Part shown: piece by piece, positions 16,557-26,774 of the stretch
Layout of the letters: every line of letters begins with the position of its first letter
Position numbering within the stretch: position 1 is the first letter of the stretch
Assembly (NCBI GenBank): GCA_024398965.1
Contig: JAKSIF010000010.1
Location: forward strand, 25,847-89,846
Source: Fibrobacter sp.
GTDB taxonomy: Bacteria; Fibrobacterota; Fibrobacteria; Fibrobacterales; Fibrobacteraceae
Direction: 5' to 3'
DNA length: 64,000 bases
The notes under the pieces: model-generated
Databases searched by the model: none
What the model was told of the DNA's origin: nothing
The model's input: the letters and a program-made list of their open reading frames with translations, nothing else
Translations under genes and position numbers: made by a program

Positions 16557-19031
16557 TTATTTCTTGAAGATTTTCTGCAAGAACACCTGACCGTCAATTA
16601 CAGCCCGGACCAAGTACACACCCGGCTGCAAGCTGTTCAAATCAACACTTGTTGCAGACGTAGGAACTTGAGCAACGTTCACCTTGCGGCCATCCATGCG
16701 GACTATGTCAAGGCGGCGGACATCTCCGGAAATTTCCAGGCGGCAGTCACGAGAATTATAGCGAATAACCTGAGCGGAAGCCTTACTTGAAGCAACGATA
16801 GCCGCATCATCGTCAGCCTCGGAACCGTCGTCTTCGCCTTCTTCGGAAGAACTGCTGGAGTCGCCATTTACATTGGAACTACTGGAGGAATCCACCTTTT
16901 CGCTGGAGCTGGAACTTGCTGGAGTTTCGCTAGAGCTAGATTCCTCGGCAGGAGTCGAGCCACCAGAGGTTACCGTAATGACACCGGATTTTGTTACGTC
17001 ACCGCTATCGCCGCGGTTTGTTTTCACAGTGTACTTGTACTCACCGACTTTTGCTGTGGAGGAAACAGTACCTGTAATGTAGAAGTTAGAGCCTCTCATT
17101 TCGCCCTTGAGACCTTCGGGCAAGCCGGTAACGGTTGCACCTGTTGCACCGGCCACAGTGTAATAGAATTCCGTTACAGCAGCGCCCTGGGCCACAGCCT
17201 GGTTCGCACTGCCGGAGCCATGCTTGGTAAGAGTTGCCGAGCCATCTTCGGGAACAACGACACTGCTGGAGGACGCCGGCTTGGAGCTGCTGGAACTGGA
17301 GGAATTTACGCTAGAAGAGGAGGCTACTGAACTAGAAGAAGATGCTACAGAGCTACTGGACACCACAGGCGTTTCAATGGGCTTGATGTCGCCATCGCCC
17401 TGGATGCTCTTGAGAGTTCCCTTGTAGGCGACGAGGGCAGCCTTCAACTTTTCATCCACCTCATACTTTTCGTCATCGACGGCGTTGTTGAAAGTCCACT
17501 TGAAGTCACCGCCCTTGATACGGCCTGCATAGGTCATCACGTTGGTTTTTGCAACGGCAGGAGCGTCTACAGAGTACTTATAGGGCAAGTTCAAGTCAAA
17601 GTTGTTGTGCTTATTTGCCCCGTCATAGGAAGTAACGGTCGCAGGCATTTCCTGGGTACGGCTTGTTACAACGTAGGCGTCAAAATCTTTCTTGGAATCA
17701 ATCGCACCAATTGCTGTTTCAACACCCTTCAATGTATACTTGCTTGCTCCATAGGGAATAAAGGTTCCGCCCTCGATGTAGTTGTTGAAGGCTTTGATGG
17801 AACCGCCGGCTTCCTTGCTGAAGGTACCGTAGTTGGCAGGATCACGCTTTTCGGTACCGGCATAGACGTCGCTACCCTGCATGGAGGTAAGCATGGGGTA
17901 CTTGCAGTTACGGAAGTAATTTGCTTCTGCAAAAATGGAGGAACCGAGAGTAGAACCAATACCATACTTGGCATTGCCATCGTAGTAGTTGTTATAGACG
18001 TGAGCGCTATAGAAGCGTACACGAGGATGACGGCTATCGGAATGATCGTACCAGTTGTGGTGATAGGTAATGTAGAGCCCCTCGGTCGTACCTTCGGAAA
18101 GACCGAGCAAGTTGGACTTGCCGTTATCGAAGAAGTGGTTGTAGCTGAAGGTAATGTAGGTGGACTTCTTGCAGTCCAGGGCGCCATCGCCCTTCACCTG
18201 GTCCTTGTCGGAACCTGCATCGCCATAGAAGAAATCGTTGTTATGAACCCATACGTACTGGTCGTTCTGCTGAAGGCCCACGTTGTCGCCTTCGGAGCTA
18301 TTCACGTTCATGATACCCATGTTGCGGACTTCCACGTTCTGGGCATTCTTGATGCGGATGCCCCAACCGTTAGCCACGGCATCTGTACCGATACCTTCGA
18401 CCGTCACATAGGAATTGTCGGAACTACCCAGGTCAATAAGCATGTCGCCCTGCACCAGGGAATCGGAATCCGTTACGTTGCCAATAAAGCGGAAGTCAAC
18501 CGGTCGGGTTTCGTAACCTTTCTTCATGCAGTTGAGAATCCCCTGGAAACTCTTGCAGGTCGTAGTTGTGCCCTTGGAAGAGGTGGTCACGTCCATGGTG
18601 ACCTTGTCCTTGGTATTTTCGGAAATGTAAAGCACCACGGCGCCGCTCTTAAGAGTACCGTCGGCATTGTAGGCGCCAGGAACGCGGTTGTTGCTAAAGG
18701 CAAAACCGGCGCGATCGTGAGCCAGAACCGTCACCGTCTTTTCTGCAGAGACTTCACCATTGCTGGCCTCCACCTTAAGGGTGTGAGAACCCGCCTTGAG
18801 GCCCGGCACATCGGCACGCATATAGGAACCATAACTGCGGATCAGCTGGTTGTCGATCTTTTTGCCATCGGCATAGACGTTGTAGCTGGTTGCACCACTT
18901 ACCGGAGCCCATTCAACAAAGGCGGATTCAAGCCAGCCTTCGGCAGAGTTCACGGTAACGGCGGCGGATGCCATTCCGGCAAGGAGAGAGAGCCCAAGGC
19001 TCATTCCGGCAACGATTTTAGAGTTTTTCAT
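16557..19031 (-). CDS. Secreted PL1 pectate lyase with polyserine linkers
   Basis: The 824-aa enzyme should cleave polygalacturonate by beta-elimination. A signal peptide is followed by a fibronectin-III-like domain (~25-105), then a right-handed beta-helix PL1 domain (~110-520) with the family motif HHNWYDHSDSRHPRVRF, whose Arg acts as base, and calcium-site Asp residues (DGALDCK). Ser-rich linkers (SSSSVASSSSS-type) flank a small beta domain (~590-690). A Por-type tail ends QPGVYLVRAVIDGQ then KIFKK. The second of two in-frame ATGs is chosen because AAGGG is then 6 nt away. Pectin removal may expose cellulose to the neighbouring GH5; whether they are co-transcribed is unclear. Confidence 0.93.
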   Translation of the reverse strand: MKNSKIVAGMSLGLSLLAGMASAAVTVNSAEGWLESAFVEWAPVSGATSYNVYADGKKIDNQLIRSYGSYMRADVPGLKAGSHTLKVEASNGEVSAEKTVTVLAHDRAGFAFSNNRVPGAYNADGTLKSGAVVLYISENTKDKVTMDVTTSSKGTTTTCKSFQGILNCMKKGYETRPVDFRFIGNVTDSDSLVQGDMLIDLGSSDNSYVTVEGIGTDAVANGWGIRIKNAQNVEVRNMGIMNVNSSEGDNVGLQQNDQYVWVHNNDFFYGDAGSDKDQVKGDGALDCKKSTYITFSYNHFFDNGKSNLLGLSEGTTEGLYITYHHNWYDHSDSRHPRVRFYSAHVYNNYYDGNAKYGIGSTLGSSIFAEANYFRNCKYPMLTSMQGSDVYAGTEKRDPANYGTFSKEAGGSIKAFNNYIEGGTFIPYGASKYTLKGVETAIGAIDSKKDFDAYVVTSRTQEMPATVTSYDGANKHNNFDLNLPYKYSVDAPAVAKTNVMTYAGRIKGGDFKWTFNNAVDDEKYEVDEKLKAALVAYKGTLKSIQGDGDIKPIETPVVSSSSVASSSSSVASSSSVNSSSSSSSKPASSSSVVVPEDGSATLTKHGSGSANQAVAQGAAVTEFYYTVAGATGATVTGLPEGLKGEMRGSNFYITGTVSSTAKVGEYKYTVKTNRGDSGDVTKSGVITVTSGGSTPAEESSSSETPASSSSSEKVDSSSSSNVNGDSSSSSEEGEDDGSEADDDAAIVASSKASAQVIRYNSRDCRLEISGDVRRLDIVRMDGRKVNVAQVPTSATSVDLNSLQPGVYLVRAVIDGQVFLQKIFKK

Positions 19032-19341
19032 ATCCATCCCTTTTTAAACACACATTTTTCGATTTAAGTAGGCTTCCTACCATTGTTCTCAAATCTTTTC
19101 ACAAAATATACATCACAAAAATTCAAAAAGCAATAGTTTTTATCAATTTTTAACATTTTTAGCAAAACGATGTTCTCAATTTTTATACAAAGACGTAGAA
19201 GAAACTCTGAACAACTCCTGTTTTGAAGGGGTATAACGCGCTTCTTTCTCTCATTTTTTCGTTTTTTTCACAAAAAAACGCCTTTTTTCGCTTTACTAAT
19301 CTACTTTTAGCCCTATAAAGAGATTTTTTAAGGAGCTTGTA
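19032..19341. other. 310-bp AT-rich gap between divergent genes
   Basis: The pectate lyase and acyl-CoA synthetase genes diverge here. I see only a short GTAGG-CTT-CCTAC hairpin (19068-19080) and a possible -10/discriminator TACTTTTAGCCC (19302-19313) for the synthetase. No small gene is convincing. Confidence 0.5.
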
Positions 19342-21114
19342 ATGGAGCCGCTGAAATACCAGTCTCTCGCCCATCTATTTTTTGCAAACTGCGAGCGAGA
19401 GGATTTTGAAGGATGGAATCACCGTAAACACGAACAATGGGTTCATTTTTCCAGACAGCAGCTCAGGGACCAGACCCGTTTTTTGGCCCTAGCCTTTAGA
19501 CAGCGCGGTATCAAGGCCAACCAAAGTATCGGTATCGTGGCAAACAGCTGCCCCGAGTGGATCATGACGGACATCGCATCTCAGCTGAATCACGCCCGCG
19601 TAGTCCCCCTGTTCCCAAACATCTCCTCCGAGAATTTCAACTTCCAGTGCGACGATTCCGACGTCCAGATTCTGCTTCTGAACAACGTTAGCGAACTGGA
19701 CCCCGCCCTGCAGGAATCCCTCTCCCGCTTCAAGGCTGTCATCTGCATCGACCCTGACTCCAGCTGCCCGGACAACGGCGTTTACTGGGACGACCTGATC
19801 CGCGAAGGCCGCGAGCTTTCCAAGGACCCCGAATCCACCATGTGGATCCAGAACCAGCTGGATTCCATCGAGCCGGATGATCTTTTCAGCATCATCTATA
19901 CCAGCGGCTCTACCGGCCGCCCCAAGGGCGCCGAGCTGTCACACAGAAACATGCTGGTTCAGGTCCAGACTATTAGGCGAGACATTCTCCAGCTGAACCG
20001 CGCTACTGACGTAGGCCTAGTCGTCCTGCCGGTAGCACATGTTCTTGAACGCATGACTGTCTACTTCTTTATTCTGAACGGCACAAAGCTGTACTTCGCA
20101 GACACTCCGAAGAACACTGCTCTCCTGATGAAGGAAGTTCGCCCCACCGCCATGATGGTGGTGCCCCGCATTTTGGAACGCGTCTACGAAAGCATGACCG
20201 CAGCGGCAGATCAGTTCCACGGTCCCAAGCGCTGGCTATTGAACAGAGCCATCAAGCTTGCGAAGATCGAGGACCCTCTGAAGCGCCCCAGCATCGGCAA
20301 GAGAATTTACGACAAGTTGGTCTACAGCAAGATGCGCGAAGCCATTGGCGGAAGATTCCGCATTATCGTTTCCGGCGGCGGCGCCTTGAACAAGTCAATT
20401 TGCCGCTTCCTGCTGAACGTAGGCATTACAGTCTGCGAAGGCTACGGCCTTACGGAATGCTCCCCCGTGCTTTGCGTCAACGACCCCAAGAGAGTTCGCC
20501 CCGGTAGCGTAGGCTTCCCCCTCTCCTACCTGGATGTAAAAATCGGCGAGAACAACGAAATTCTAGCCAAGGGCGACAGCGTATTCAAGGGTTATCACAA
20601 CGCACCCGACCTGAACAAGGAGATTTTCACCGAAGACGGTTATTTCAAGACCGGTGACCAGGGCACCTTTGATGACGAAGGCCGCCTGATCATCACCGGA
20701 CGCATCAAGGAACTTCTGAAGACAAGTACAGGCAAATACGTAAGCCCCAACCCCATTGAGGTTGAGATTAGCCGCCACCCGCTGGTGGAACAGGCTCTTG
20801 TCATCGCCAACGACCGCAAGTTCGCTTCCGTACTCGTCTTCTTGAACCCGATCAACGCAAGACGTTTCCTGCAGCGCACCAAGGACGATTTCGACATCGA
20901 CCGCGCTATGGAATCCAAGCGCATCAACGAAGCGATTTCTCGTCACATCACCCGCATCAACAAGAAGCTGAACCATTGGGAACAAATCCGCAAGTGGACT
21001 CTCATTGGCGATAACCTCACCGTTGAATCCGGCCTGTTGACTCCCACCCTCAAGATCCGCCGCAAGGCTGCCGAAGAAAAGTACGCCTCTGTCATCGAGG
21101 AAATGTACAAGTAG
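19342..21114 (+). CDS. Long-chain acyl-CoA synthetase (AMP-forming)
   Basis: The enzyme activates fatty acids to acyl-CoA through an acyl-adenylate. The 590-aa protein has the AMP-binding P-loop IIYTSGSTGRPKGAE (185-199), the GYGLTECSPV adenine-binding motif, TGDQGTFDDEGRLIITGR and a C-terminal domain of the long-chain (FadD15/ACSL-like) type rather than the short acetyl-CoA synthetase type. AAGGAG precedes the ATG. It is followed by a terminator, so probably monocistronic. Substrate chain length is inferred from family resemblance only. Confidence 0.93.
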   Translation: MEPLKYQSLAHLFFANCEREDFEGWNHRKHEQWVHFSRQQLRDQTRFLALAFRQRGIKANQSIGIVANSCPEWIMTDIASQLNHARVVPLFPNISSENFNFQCDDSDVQILLLNNVSELDPALQESLSRFKAVICIDPDSSCPDNGVYWDDLIREGRELSKDPESTMWIQNQLDSIEPDDLFSIIYTSGSTGRPKGAELSHRNMLVQVQTIRRDILQLNRATDVGLVVLPVAHVLERMTVYFFILNGTKLYFADTPKNTALLMKEVRPTAMMVVPRILERVYESMTAAADQFHGPKRWLLNRAIKLAKIEDPLKRPSIGKRIYDKLVYSKMREAIGGRFRIIVSGGGALNKSICRFLLNVGITVCEGYGLTECSPVLCVNDPKRVRPGSVGFPLSYLDVKIGENNEILAKGDSVFKGYHNAPDLNKEIFTEDGYFKTGDQGTFDDEGRLIITGRIKELLKTSTGKYVSPNPIEVEISRHPLVEQALVIANDRKFASVLVFLNPINARRFLQRTKDDFDIDRAMESKRINEAISRHITRINKKLNHWEQIRKWTLIGDNLTVESGLLTPTLKIRRKAAEEKYASVIEEMYK

Positions 21115-21138
21115 GTTAAAGGTTTAAGGTTAAAGAAA

Positions 21139-21171
21139 AATCCGGCGAGTTGAACTCGTCGGATTTTTCAT
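21139..21171 (+). terminator. Terminator after acyl-CoA synthetase
   Basis: AATCCGGCGAGTT and AACTCGTCGGATT form a long stem with a T-run on the right. A heptad-like TTAAAGG stretch precedes it. Confidence 0.85.
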
Positions 21172-21257
21172 TTTTGCGCCTATGGCGATATATTTTGTTC
21201 AAAGGCCGTAGGCCGGCTCGTTCCTCATAGGGAGGCGAAGCCGACCGGACTCACAAC

Positions 21258-22424
21258 TTAGAAGTGGATTACGCGGACCTTGATGACCTTCGGGAGCTTC
21301 TTCAGCAATTCAATCACTTCGTCACCGATGGTAGCTTCGGAGTCGATCAGGTTGTAACCGATCTTGCCGTTGCTCTTGTTGGAGAAGGAAGCGATGTTGA
21401 TGCCAGCTTCGCCGATCACCTTGGTGATTTCAGCGATCATGTTGGGAACGTCTTCGTTGATCACGACAACGCGGCTCTTGACGCCCATGTGGGGCTTGTC
21501 GTTCAAGGCCGGGAAGTTGACGGAGTTACGAACGCAACCGTATTCGATGTAGTCCTTCAGCTGTTCAACAGCCATGACTGCACAGTTTTCTTCAGCTTCT
21601 TCGGTAGAAGCGCCGAGGTGCGGGAAGCACATGATTTTGTCGTTCTGGATCTGCTTTGCATCCGGGAAGTCGCTGAGGTAACCCTGGAGGGTACCGTTAG
21701 CCAGCATTTCGTAAACCGGGTCCATTTCCACCAGGCCGTTACGGGCGAAGTTCAAGATATGAGAGCCCTTGAAGTTAGCCAGGTTCTTACGGTTCAGGAG
21801 GTTTTCAGTAACACCCTTGATGAACGGAACATGAACGGTGAGGAAGTCAGAATTTGCAATCACGGTGTCGAGATCAGCAATTTCAACCTTGTTGGAAAGT
21901 TCGTGCATGTTGAGAGCGTTAGGATACGGTTCGTAAGCGATAACGCGCATGTTCTTCCAACGAGCATAGTTAGCAACGAGAACGCCGATCTTGCCGAGGC
22001 CGATAACACCGAGGGTCTTGCCAGCCAGTTCGGAACCTGCGAACTTCTTCTTGCCGCTTTCAACAGTCTTAGCCATATCCGGGTCGTTCAGGTCGAGAGC
22101 CTTAACCCAGTTAGCAGCCTGAGCAACATTACGAACAGCCATACCGAGAACAGTCATCACCAGTTCTGCAACAGCGTTTGCATTTGCACCCGGAGTATTG
22201 AACACGCAGACACCCTTAGCGGAAGCCTTGTCGATGGTGATGTTGTTAACACCAGCACCGGCGCGAGCCACAGCCAGAAGGCCATCGAAGTTGTCGGTAT
22301 CAACCTGAGCAGAACGCACCAGGATTGCATCCGGATTTTCGATGGTATCAGAAACCTGATAGTACTTTCCAAACAGGTCGAGACCCTTCTTGGAAATGTT
22401 GTTCATAGTCTTAATAGTTGCCAT
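21258..22424 (-). CDS. serA: D-3-phosphoglycerate dehydrogenase with ACT domain
   Basis: SerA oxidises 3-phosphoglycerate to 3-phosphohydroxypyruvate, the entry step of serine synthesis. The 388-aa protein has a split substrate domain (1-~95 and C-terminal to the Rossmann fold), the NAD motif GLGKIG (142-147), catalytic Arg in NFARNGLVE, and His in CFPHLGAST. Residues ~318-388 form an ACT domain (RVVVINEDVPNMIAEIT), usually the serine-sensing unit. AAGGAA precedes the ATG. A ThrH/SerB-like phosphatase lies 41 kb away at the right edge of the window; serC is not seen. Confidence 0.95.
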   Translation of the reverse strand: MATIKTMNNISKKGLDLFGKYYQVSDTIENPDAILVRSAQVDTDNFDGLLAVARAGAGVNNITIDKASAKGVCVFNTPGANANAVAELVMTVLGMAVRNVAQAANWVKALDLNDPDMAKTVESGKKKFAGSELAGKTLGVIGLGKIGVLVANYARWKNMRVIAYEPYPNALNMHELSNKVEIADLDTVIANSDFLTVHVPFIKGVTENLLNRKNLANFKGSHILNFARNGLVEMDPVYEMLANGTLQGYLSDFPDAKQIQNDKIMCFPHLGASTEEAEENCAVMAVEQLKDYIEYGCVRNSVNFPALNDKPHMGVKSRVVVINEDVPNMIAEITKVIGEAGINIASFSNKSNGKIGYNLIDSEATIGDEVIELLKKLPKVIKVRVIHF

Positions 22425-22451
22425 GATTTGTTATTCCTTATTTAGTTTATG

Positions 22452-22553
22452 TTAAAAATTAACAGTTAACAATTAACAATGAACAATTTTTAGTTTCGCG
22501 GCTGCGCCGCCATTTTTTCCAATTGTTAATCATTCATTTTTCATTGTTCATTT
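22452..22553. repeat. Heptad-armed hairpin repeat with GCGGC-TGC-GCCGC core
   Basis: Heptads of the AACAATT/AACAATG type face complementary TTAATCATTCATTTTTCATTG on the other side of a GC-rich hairpin (22498-22510). It fills the gap between ispG and serA, both minus strand. Confidence 0.75.
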
Positions 22554-22572
22554 CGGCACAATCGCAAAGCGA

Positions 22573-24315
22573 TTATGCAGGATCCACCCAGCGGCCACGT
22601 TCCTTGATAAGGGCCACCAATTCTTCGATGGCGTCTTCTTCGGGGATGTTCTTCTTCACCGCAGTCTTGCCTTCGAACAAGGTAATGCGGCCCGGACCGC
22701 CACCCACGTAACCGAAGTCGGCGTCTGCCATTTCACCAGGGCCGTTTACGATACAACCCATGATGCCGATGGAGATATCGGACAGGTGACCGAAGCGGGC
22801 CTTGATCTTGCCCATGACTTCCTGGATGTTGTAGAGGGTACGGCCGCAGCTGGGGCAGCTGATAAAGTTGGTCTTACTGCGACGGCAGTAGGCTGCCTGG
22901 AGAATATCGAATGCCAGAAGCACGGAATCCTTGGCACTCTTGTAACCTTCGATGACGACAGCATCACCGAGACCGTCGGTAACCAGGCTTCCGATATCAG
23001 CGGACACGCGAAGCATGTCGTTATCGGAGTCAGTAATATTTGCGTAAAGCAGGATGGGATCCTTGCGACCTGCGGCAGCAAGAGCGGAAGCCATGGCGCG
23101 AACACCCATGACCATTTCCTTGCCAGTATAGCAGAAGACAGAGCCTGCAGGAACGGAAGCAGGATTTGCGGCAAAGCCAGCAATGTCCATGGAGTCCTTA
23201 AATTCAACGACAGGCTTAGACTTCAGGTCGGCCACAGCGAATTCTGCAGAGCGACGTTCGCCGGTGAGGCTTACTGCGTCAGCCTTGACGCCCACCTTCA
23301 CAGGAGCGCTACCGCCAATTTCTACACCATTCAAAACCACAGGTGTAGTTTCACGACGTTCATAGTGGTAGGGATCCTTTTCAAAAATAGGAACCGCATA
23401 GCTTACCGGTGCTGCGGGCAGAGCGCAGGCCTTGATCAGATCGTGAGCCACAGGGACTTCGGCCACAGGATCTTCGGTCAAAGAAACGCGGATAGTATCT
23501 GCAAGGCCATCCAGCAGGAGAGCTCCGATACCGGCAGCAGACTTCATACGACCATCGGCGCCAGCGCCAGCTTCCGTCACGCCAACGTGGAACGGATAAG
23601 GCTTGAAGCCTTCCTGCTTGATACGTGCAGCCAGCATACGGTAGGCGGCAATTGCCACACGAGGATTGCTGGACTTAAGGGACAGGACCACCTGGTCGAA
23701 ATGTTCAGCTTCGCAGACAGCCAGGTATTCGATGGCGCTTTCCACCATGCCTTCCACGGTGTCGCCATAGCGGTAAATCATACGGGCGCTGAGAGAACCG
23801 TGGTTCACGCCAATACGGATGGCGCGGCCAAGGCGCTTGGCTTCCTGAACGAACGGGGTAAACTGTTCGGCAACCTTTTCCTTGCCTTCATCGAACATGG
23901 CGTCGGTCTGCTGTTCCAAGGTAAGGATACCAGTATCCACGAAGTTACCCGGATTGATGCGGACCTTCTCTACCCACTTGAGAGCTTCAAAGGCAGCCTT
24001 GGGCTGGAAGTGAATGTCTGCAGATACCGGAATCTTGCAGCCGGCTGCGCGGACACGCTTCATGACCTCTTCAAGGCCAGCGGCATCAGCAAAGGTCGGA
24101 GTGGTAATACGCACCAAGCCACAACCCACCTTGGCAAGATCCAAGGTTTCCTGGACGGTCTTTTCCACGTCCTTAGGCTTGGTGGTGGTCATGGACTGAA
24201 CTAAAATGGGGGCACCGCCCCCGATCAATGCGTCGCCTACGCGAACCTGTACAGTTTCTCTACGGACTGCGTTAAAGCGGTCTGCAACATACGGAAATTC
24301 AGAAAACTTTGTCAT
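22573..24315 (-). CDS. ispG: 4-hydroxy-3-methylbut-2-enyl diphosphate synthase, long form
   Basis: IspG is the [4Fe-4S] enzyme converting methylerythritol cyclodiphosphate to HMBPP in the MEP isoprenoid pathway. The N-terminal TIM-barrel (VQSMTTTKPKDV, VRITTPT, RINPGN) and the C-terminal cluster site (Cys487, Cys490, Cys521 in NFISCPSCGR and MGCIVNGPGE) are clear. At 580 aa it carries the central insertion seen in plants, Chlamydia and Bacteroidetes, compared with ~370 aa in E. coli. The ATG at 24315 follows TATATTTTGGGT with no Shine-Dalgarno, indicating a leaderless mRNA. A farther upstream start would lie inside the promoter. Confidence 0.96.
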   Translation of the reverse strand: MTKFSEFPYVADRFNAVRRETVQVRVGDALIGGGAPILVQSMTTTKPKDVEKTVQETLDLAKVGCGLVRITTPTFADAAGLEEVMKRVRAAGCKIPVSADIHFQPKAAFEALKWVEKVRINPGNFVDTGILTLEQQTDAMFDEGKEKVAEQFTPFVQEAKRLGRAIRIGVNHGSLSARMIYRYGDTVEGMVESAIEYLAVCEAEHFDQVVLSLKSSNPRVAIAAYRMLAARIKQEGFKPYPFHVGVTEAGAGADGRMKSAAGIGALLLDGLADTIRVSLTEDPVAEVPVAHDLIKACALPAAPVSYAVPIFEKDPYHYERRETTPVVLNGVEIGGSAPVKVGVKADAVSLTGERRSAEFAVADLKSKPVVEFKDSMDIAGFAANPASVPAGSVFCYTGKEMVMGVRAMASALAAAGRKDPILLYANITDSDNDMLRVSADIGSLVTDGLGDAVVIEGYKSAKDSVLLAFDILQAAYCRRSKTNFISCPSCGRTLYNIQEVMGKIKARFGHLSDISIGIMGCIVNGPGEMADADFGYVGGGPGRITLFEGKTAVKKNIPEEDAIEELVALIKERGRWVDPA

Positions 24316-24361
24316 ACCCAAAATATAGGAAATCAGCATATTTCGGATTCACTCCAAAACA

Positions 24362-24395
24362 AAAACGCCCCGATTTCTCGGAGCGTTTTTTGAAT
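24362..24395 (-). terminator. Terminator after the first GH43 gene
   Basis: On the minus strand AAACGCTCCGA and TCGGGGCGTTT form the stem with T-runs on both sides. Confidence 0.8.
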
Positions 24396-24408
24396 ATGGA
24401 GGTTGTAG

Positions 24409-26685
24409 TTACTTGGTGGTCTTGACCATGAAGCTCTTGCTACCACTGCGGAGCATGTAAATGCCCGGCTGGAAGCCTGCCTCGGAGAGTGCAGCGGAGG
24501 CTGCAGAGCCCTTGAAGCTAACAGAACCCAGAACCACACCGTTCATGTTGAAGACCTTGTAGGTGGTCTTGCCATCGAGGGCGAGCTTCTGCTGCATTGC
24601 AATGCCAATGGTACCGGTAGAATCAGCAGGATCAGCAGAAGGTTCGTCGCCAGGAAGGGGTTCATCATCATTGGCGTTTTCGCCTGCTGCGAAGTTGATG
24701 TAGTCGATATCGAACCAGTCTGCCGTTGCAGTGAAGCGAAGGACATGTTCGCCCTTGGTCAGGTTCACAGTAGCAGAGACCTTGTTGTAGTCGTCAAAGT
24801 TCTGTTCGGCACCTTCTTCCTTCTTGGCTGCAGGCACTGCGATATCTTCGGTAATGTCCTTGCCATCCATGGACAGCTTGAAGCTGGAGCCACCGTCAGA
24901 AGCCACCGCGGCAAACATGGTATAGGAACCAGTTTCAGCCACATTCACCGTATATTCAAGCCATTCATCCTTCTGGATGTAGCCCACGACTACACGGTCA
25001 TTGGACTTCTTGTACAGATCGACACCGGTATCCTTGCGGTAATCGCTATCGCCATGGTTTTCTGCATCATTTTCGTTGTAGGAAGCATATTCTTCGCCAC
25101 GGCCAGTGCCCGGTTCATCAAAGTCTTCCATCTGGATCTTGCCAGGAATTGCCCAGGCCTTGCCACCAAAGGGTTTCTGCGGTTCCGGAGGAGTCTTGCC
25201 ACTACCTTCGAAGCCCCAGCCCTTGATAGCCATAGTGGAATCCTGGGAGCCCTTGAACACAAGGAACAGCTGTTCCACAATGCCGGAAAGGCCATCTACT
25301 TCACAAGAGTTTTCCGCAAAGGTTCCCTTGCTGCTGGTCTTCTTGAGAGTACAGGTTCCTGCCAGCGTACCCGTTGCAGAGCCCTTGTGGATTTCAATCT
25401 TGTTGTTATCTGCAGTGCTTGCGGCTTCTACAGTAAAGCCAGTTGCACCCTTGCCAAAGTCCACGCCGCTGACGCGGATCCAGGATTCCTTGGTGGAAAG
25501 CGGAAGCAACAGATGTTCAGCCACCTTGCCCGGAGCCCAGTTGGAGCGGCTGCGGATACCCTTCTGCTTGGAACTGGTGAGAGCCGGATACCAATCGTAG
25601 GGGTCAAAGTTTTCAATCTGCTTGGGGCCTTCCTTTGTGAACGTCAAGCTATTCATGGAACCATCGGCAGCATAGGTAAATTCATCCACGCTTACGCTAC
25701 GATGGAATGCGGGAACCGGATTCGGCTTACCATCATCGGCAGGAATCTTTTCAAGGCCATCGTAACCATTAGCAATACGACGATCATGATAGACAACGTA
25801 CCAGTGGCCCTTGAATTCGGCAATACCATGATGGTTATTGTTGTTGGCATTGATGTTCTGGCCATTGATATTGGGGTTGCCCATAAAGATGCCCTTATAG
25901 GTGTAAGGACCTGTGGGGCTCTTGGACATACCGTATGCAATGCGCAAGTCTGCAGTACTGTAAGACAAGTAGTAGTTGTCTTTGTACTTATGGATATAGG
26001 AAGCTTCCATAGCCTTGGGACCGCCAATCTTCAGCTGGGTCGGCCTTGTATCGAAGCCCTTCATATCCTTGTTCAGCTTGTAGATATTGAAGATGTTGTT
26101 GTTATTGTCGGCTGCAGGACGGGAATCGCTGCTACCACCGCCAAAGGTGAAATAGCCTGTGCCGTCGGTATCGTAGAAGATAGCCGGGTCAAAGCACCAG
26201 CCAATGCCATCACAGTCAGCAAAGCCACCGCCCCAGTTGTTGATCAATTTCTTGTTGTTGGGAAGGGGGTTTGTCCAGGGGCCGGCAATGCTGTCGGCAC
26301 CGATAAGGCCGATACCGCCACCACCGCCATCGGGGAACACAATGTACAGGCGGCCATCATTAGGATTCTTGGCAATGCCGGATGCCCAGATATCGCCAAT
26401 GCCGTTTACCTGGCGGGCATCGTAGATGATACCGAAGTCGGTCCAGTTCTGCATATCCTTGGAACGGAAGGCATAGAGGGCCTTGATAGAATAACCGTTT
26501 GCGTCATAGGCGGCCGGGTCATCGGAGTCGGTAATGATGTAGAAATACTCATCATCGGCAGCAGCACCGGGGTCGGCCAGATAATGATAGGTAGAAATCG
26601 GGTTATAAGCCATGGCGCTTAAGCCAAAGCCAGCCATCAAACCCAAGGCGTAGCACTTTTTCAATGTTGAGGAAAGAGACTTCAT
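24409..26685 (-). CDS. Secreted GH43 glycosidase with CBM6 (paralogue 1)
   Basis: The 758-aa protein has a signal peptide, then a five-bladed GH43 domain (~25-365) with Asp in YLADPGAA (base), Asp in CFDPAIF and Glu in MEASYIHK (acid). A beta-sandwich module (~375-495) and a CBM6 (~510-660, KIQMEDFDEPG to DWFDIDYINF) follow, then a Por-type tail ending FMVKTTK. GH43 enzymes act on arabinan, arabinoxylan or xylo-oligosaccharides; which bond this one cuts cannot be read from sequence. AAGGAG precedes the ATG; a GTG two codons upstream is less likely. It is the last of three tandem paralogues. The tail differs from those of paralogues 2 and 3. Confidence 0.93.
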   Translation of the reverse strand: MKSLSSTLKKCYALGLMAGFGLSAMAYNPISTYHYLADPGAAADDEYFYIITDSDDPAAYDANGYSIKALYAFRSKDMQNWTDFGIIYDARQVNGIGDIWASGIAKNPNDGRLYIVFPDGGGGGIGLIGADSIAGPWTNPLPNNKKLINNWGGGFADCDGIGWCFDPAIFYDTDGTGYFTFGGGSSDSRPAADNNNNIFNIYKLNKDMKGFDTRPTQLKIGGPKAMEASYIHKYKDNYYLSYSTADLRIAYGMSKSPTGPYTYKGIFMGNPNINGQNINANNNNHHGIAEFKGHWYVVYHDRRIANGYDGLEKIPADDGKPNPVPAFHRSVSVDEFTYAADGSMNSLTFTKEGPKQIENFDPYDWYPALTSSKQKGIRSRSNWAPGKVAEHLLLPLSTKESWIRVSGVDFGKGATGFTVEAASTADNNKIEIHKGSATGTLAGTCTLKKTSSKGTFAENSCEVDGLSGIVEQLFLVFKGSQDSTMAIKGWGFEGSGKTPPEPQKPFGGKAWAIPGKIQMEDFDEPGTGRGEEYASYNENDAENHGDSDYRKDTGVDLYKKSNDRVVVGYIQKDEWLEYTVNVAETGSYTMFAAVASDGGSSFKLSMDGKDITEDIAVPAAKKEEGAEQNFDDYNKVSATVNLTKGEHVLRFTATADWFDIDYINFAAGENANDDEPLPGDEPSADPADSTGTIGIAMQQKLALDGKTTYKVFNMNGVVLGSVSFKGSAASAALSEAGFQPGIYMLRSGSKSFMVKTTK

Positions 26686-26774
26686 AGACACTCCTTATAC
26701 GAGTCAATCCCATTTATCTGTCTATAAATTATCCATAAAAACAGGCAAAAGACTTGCCAACGCCACACTTCCTA

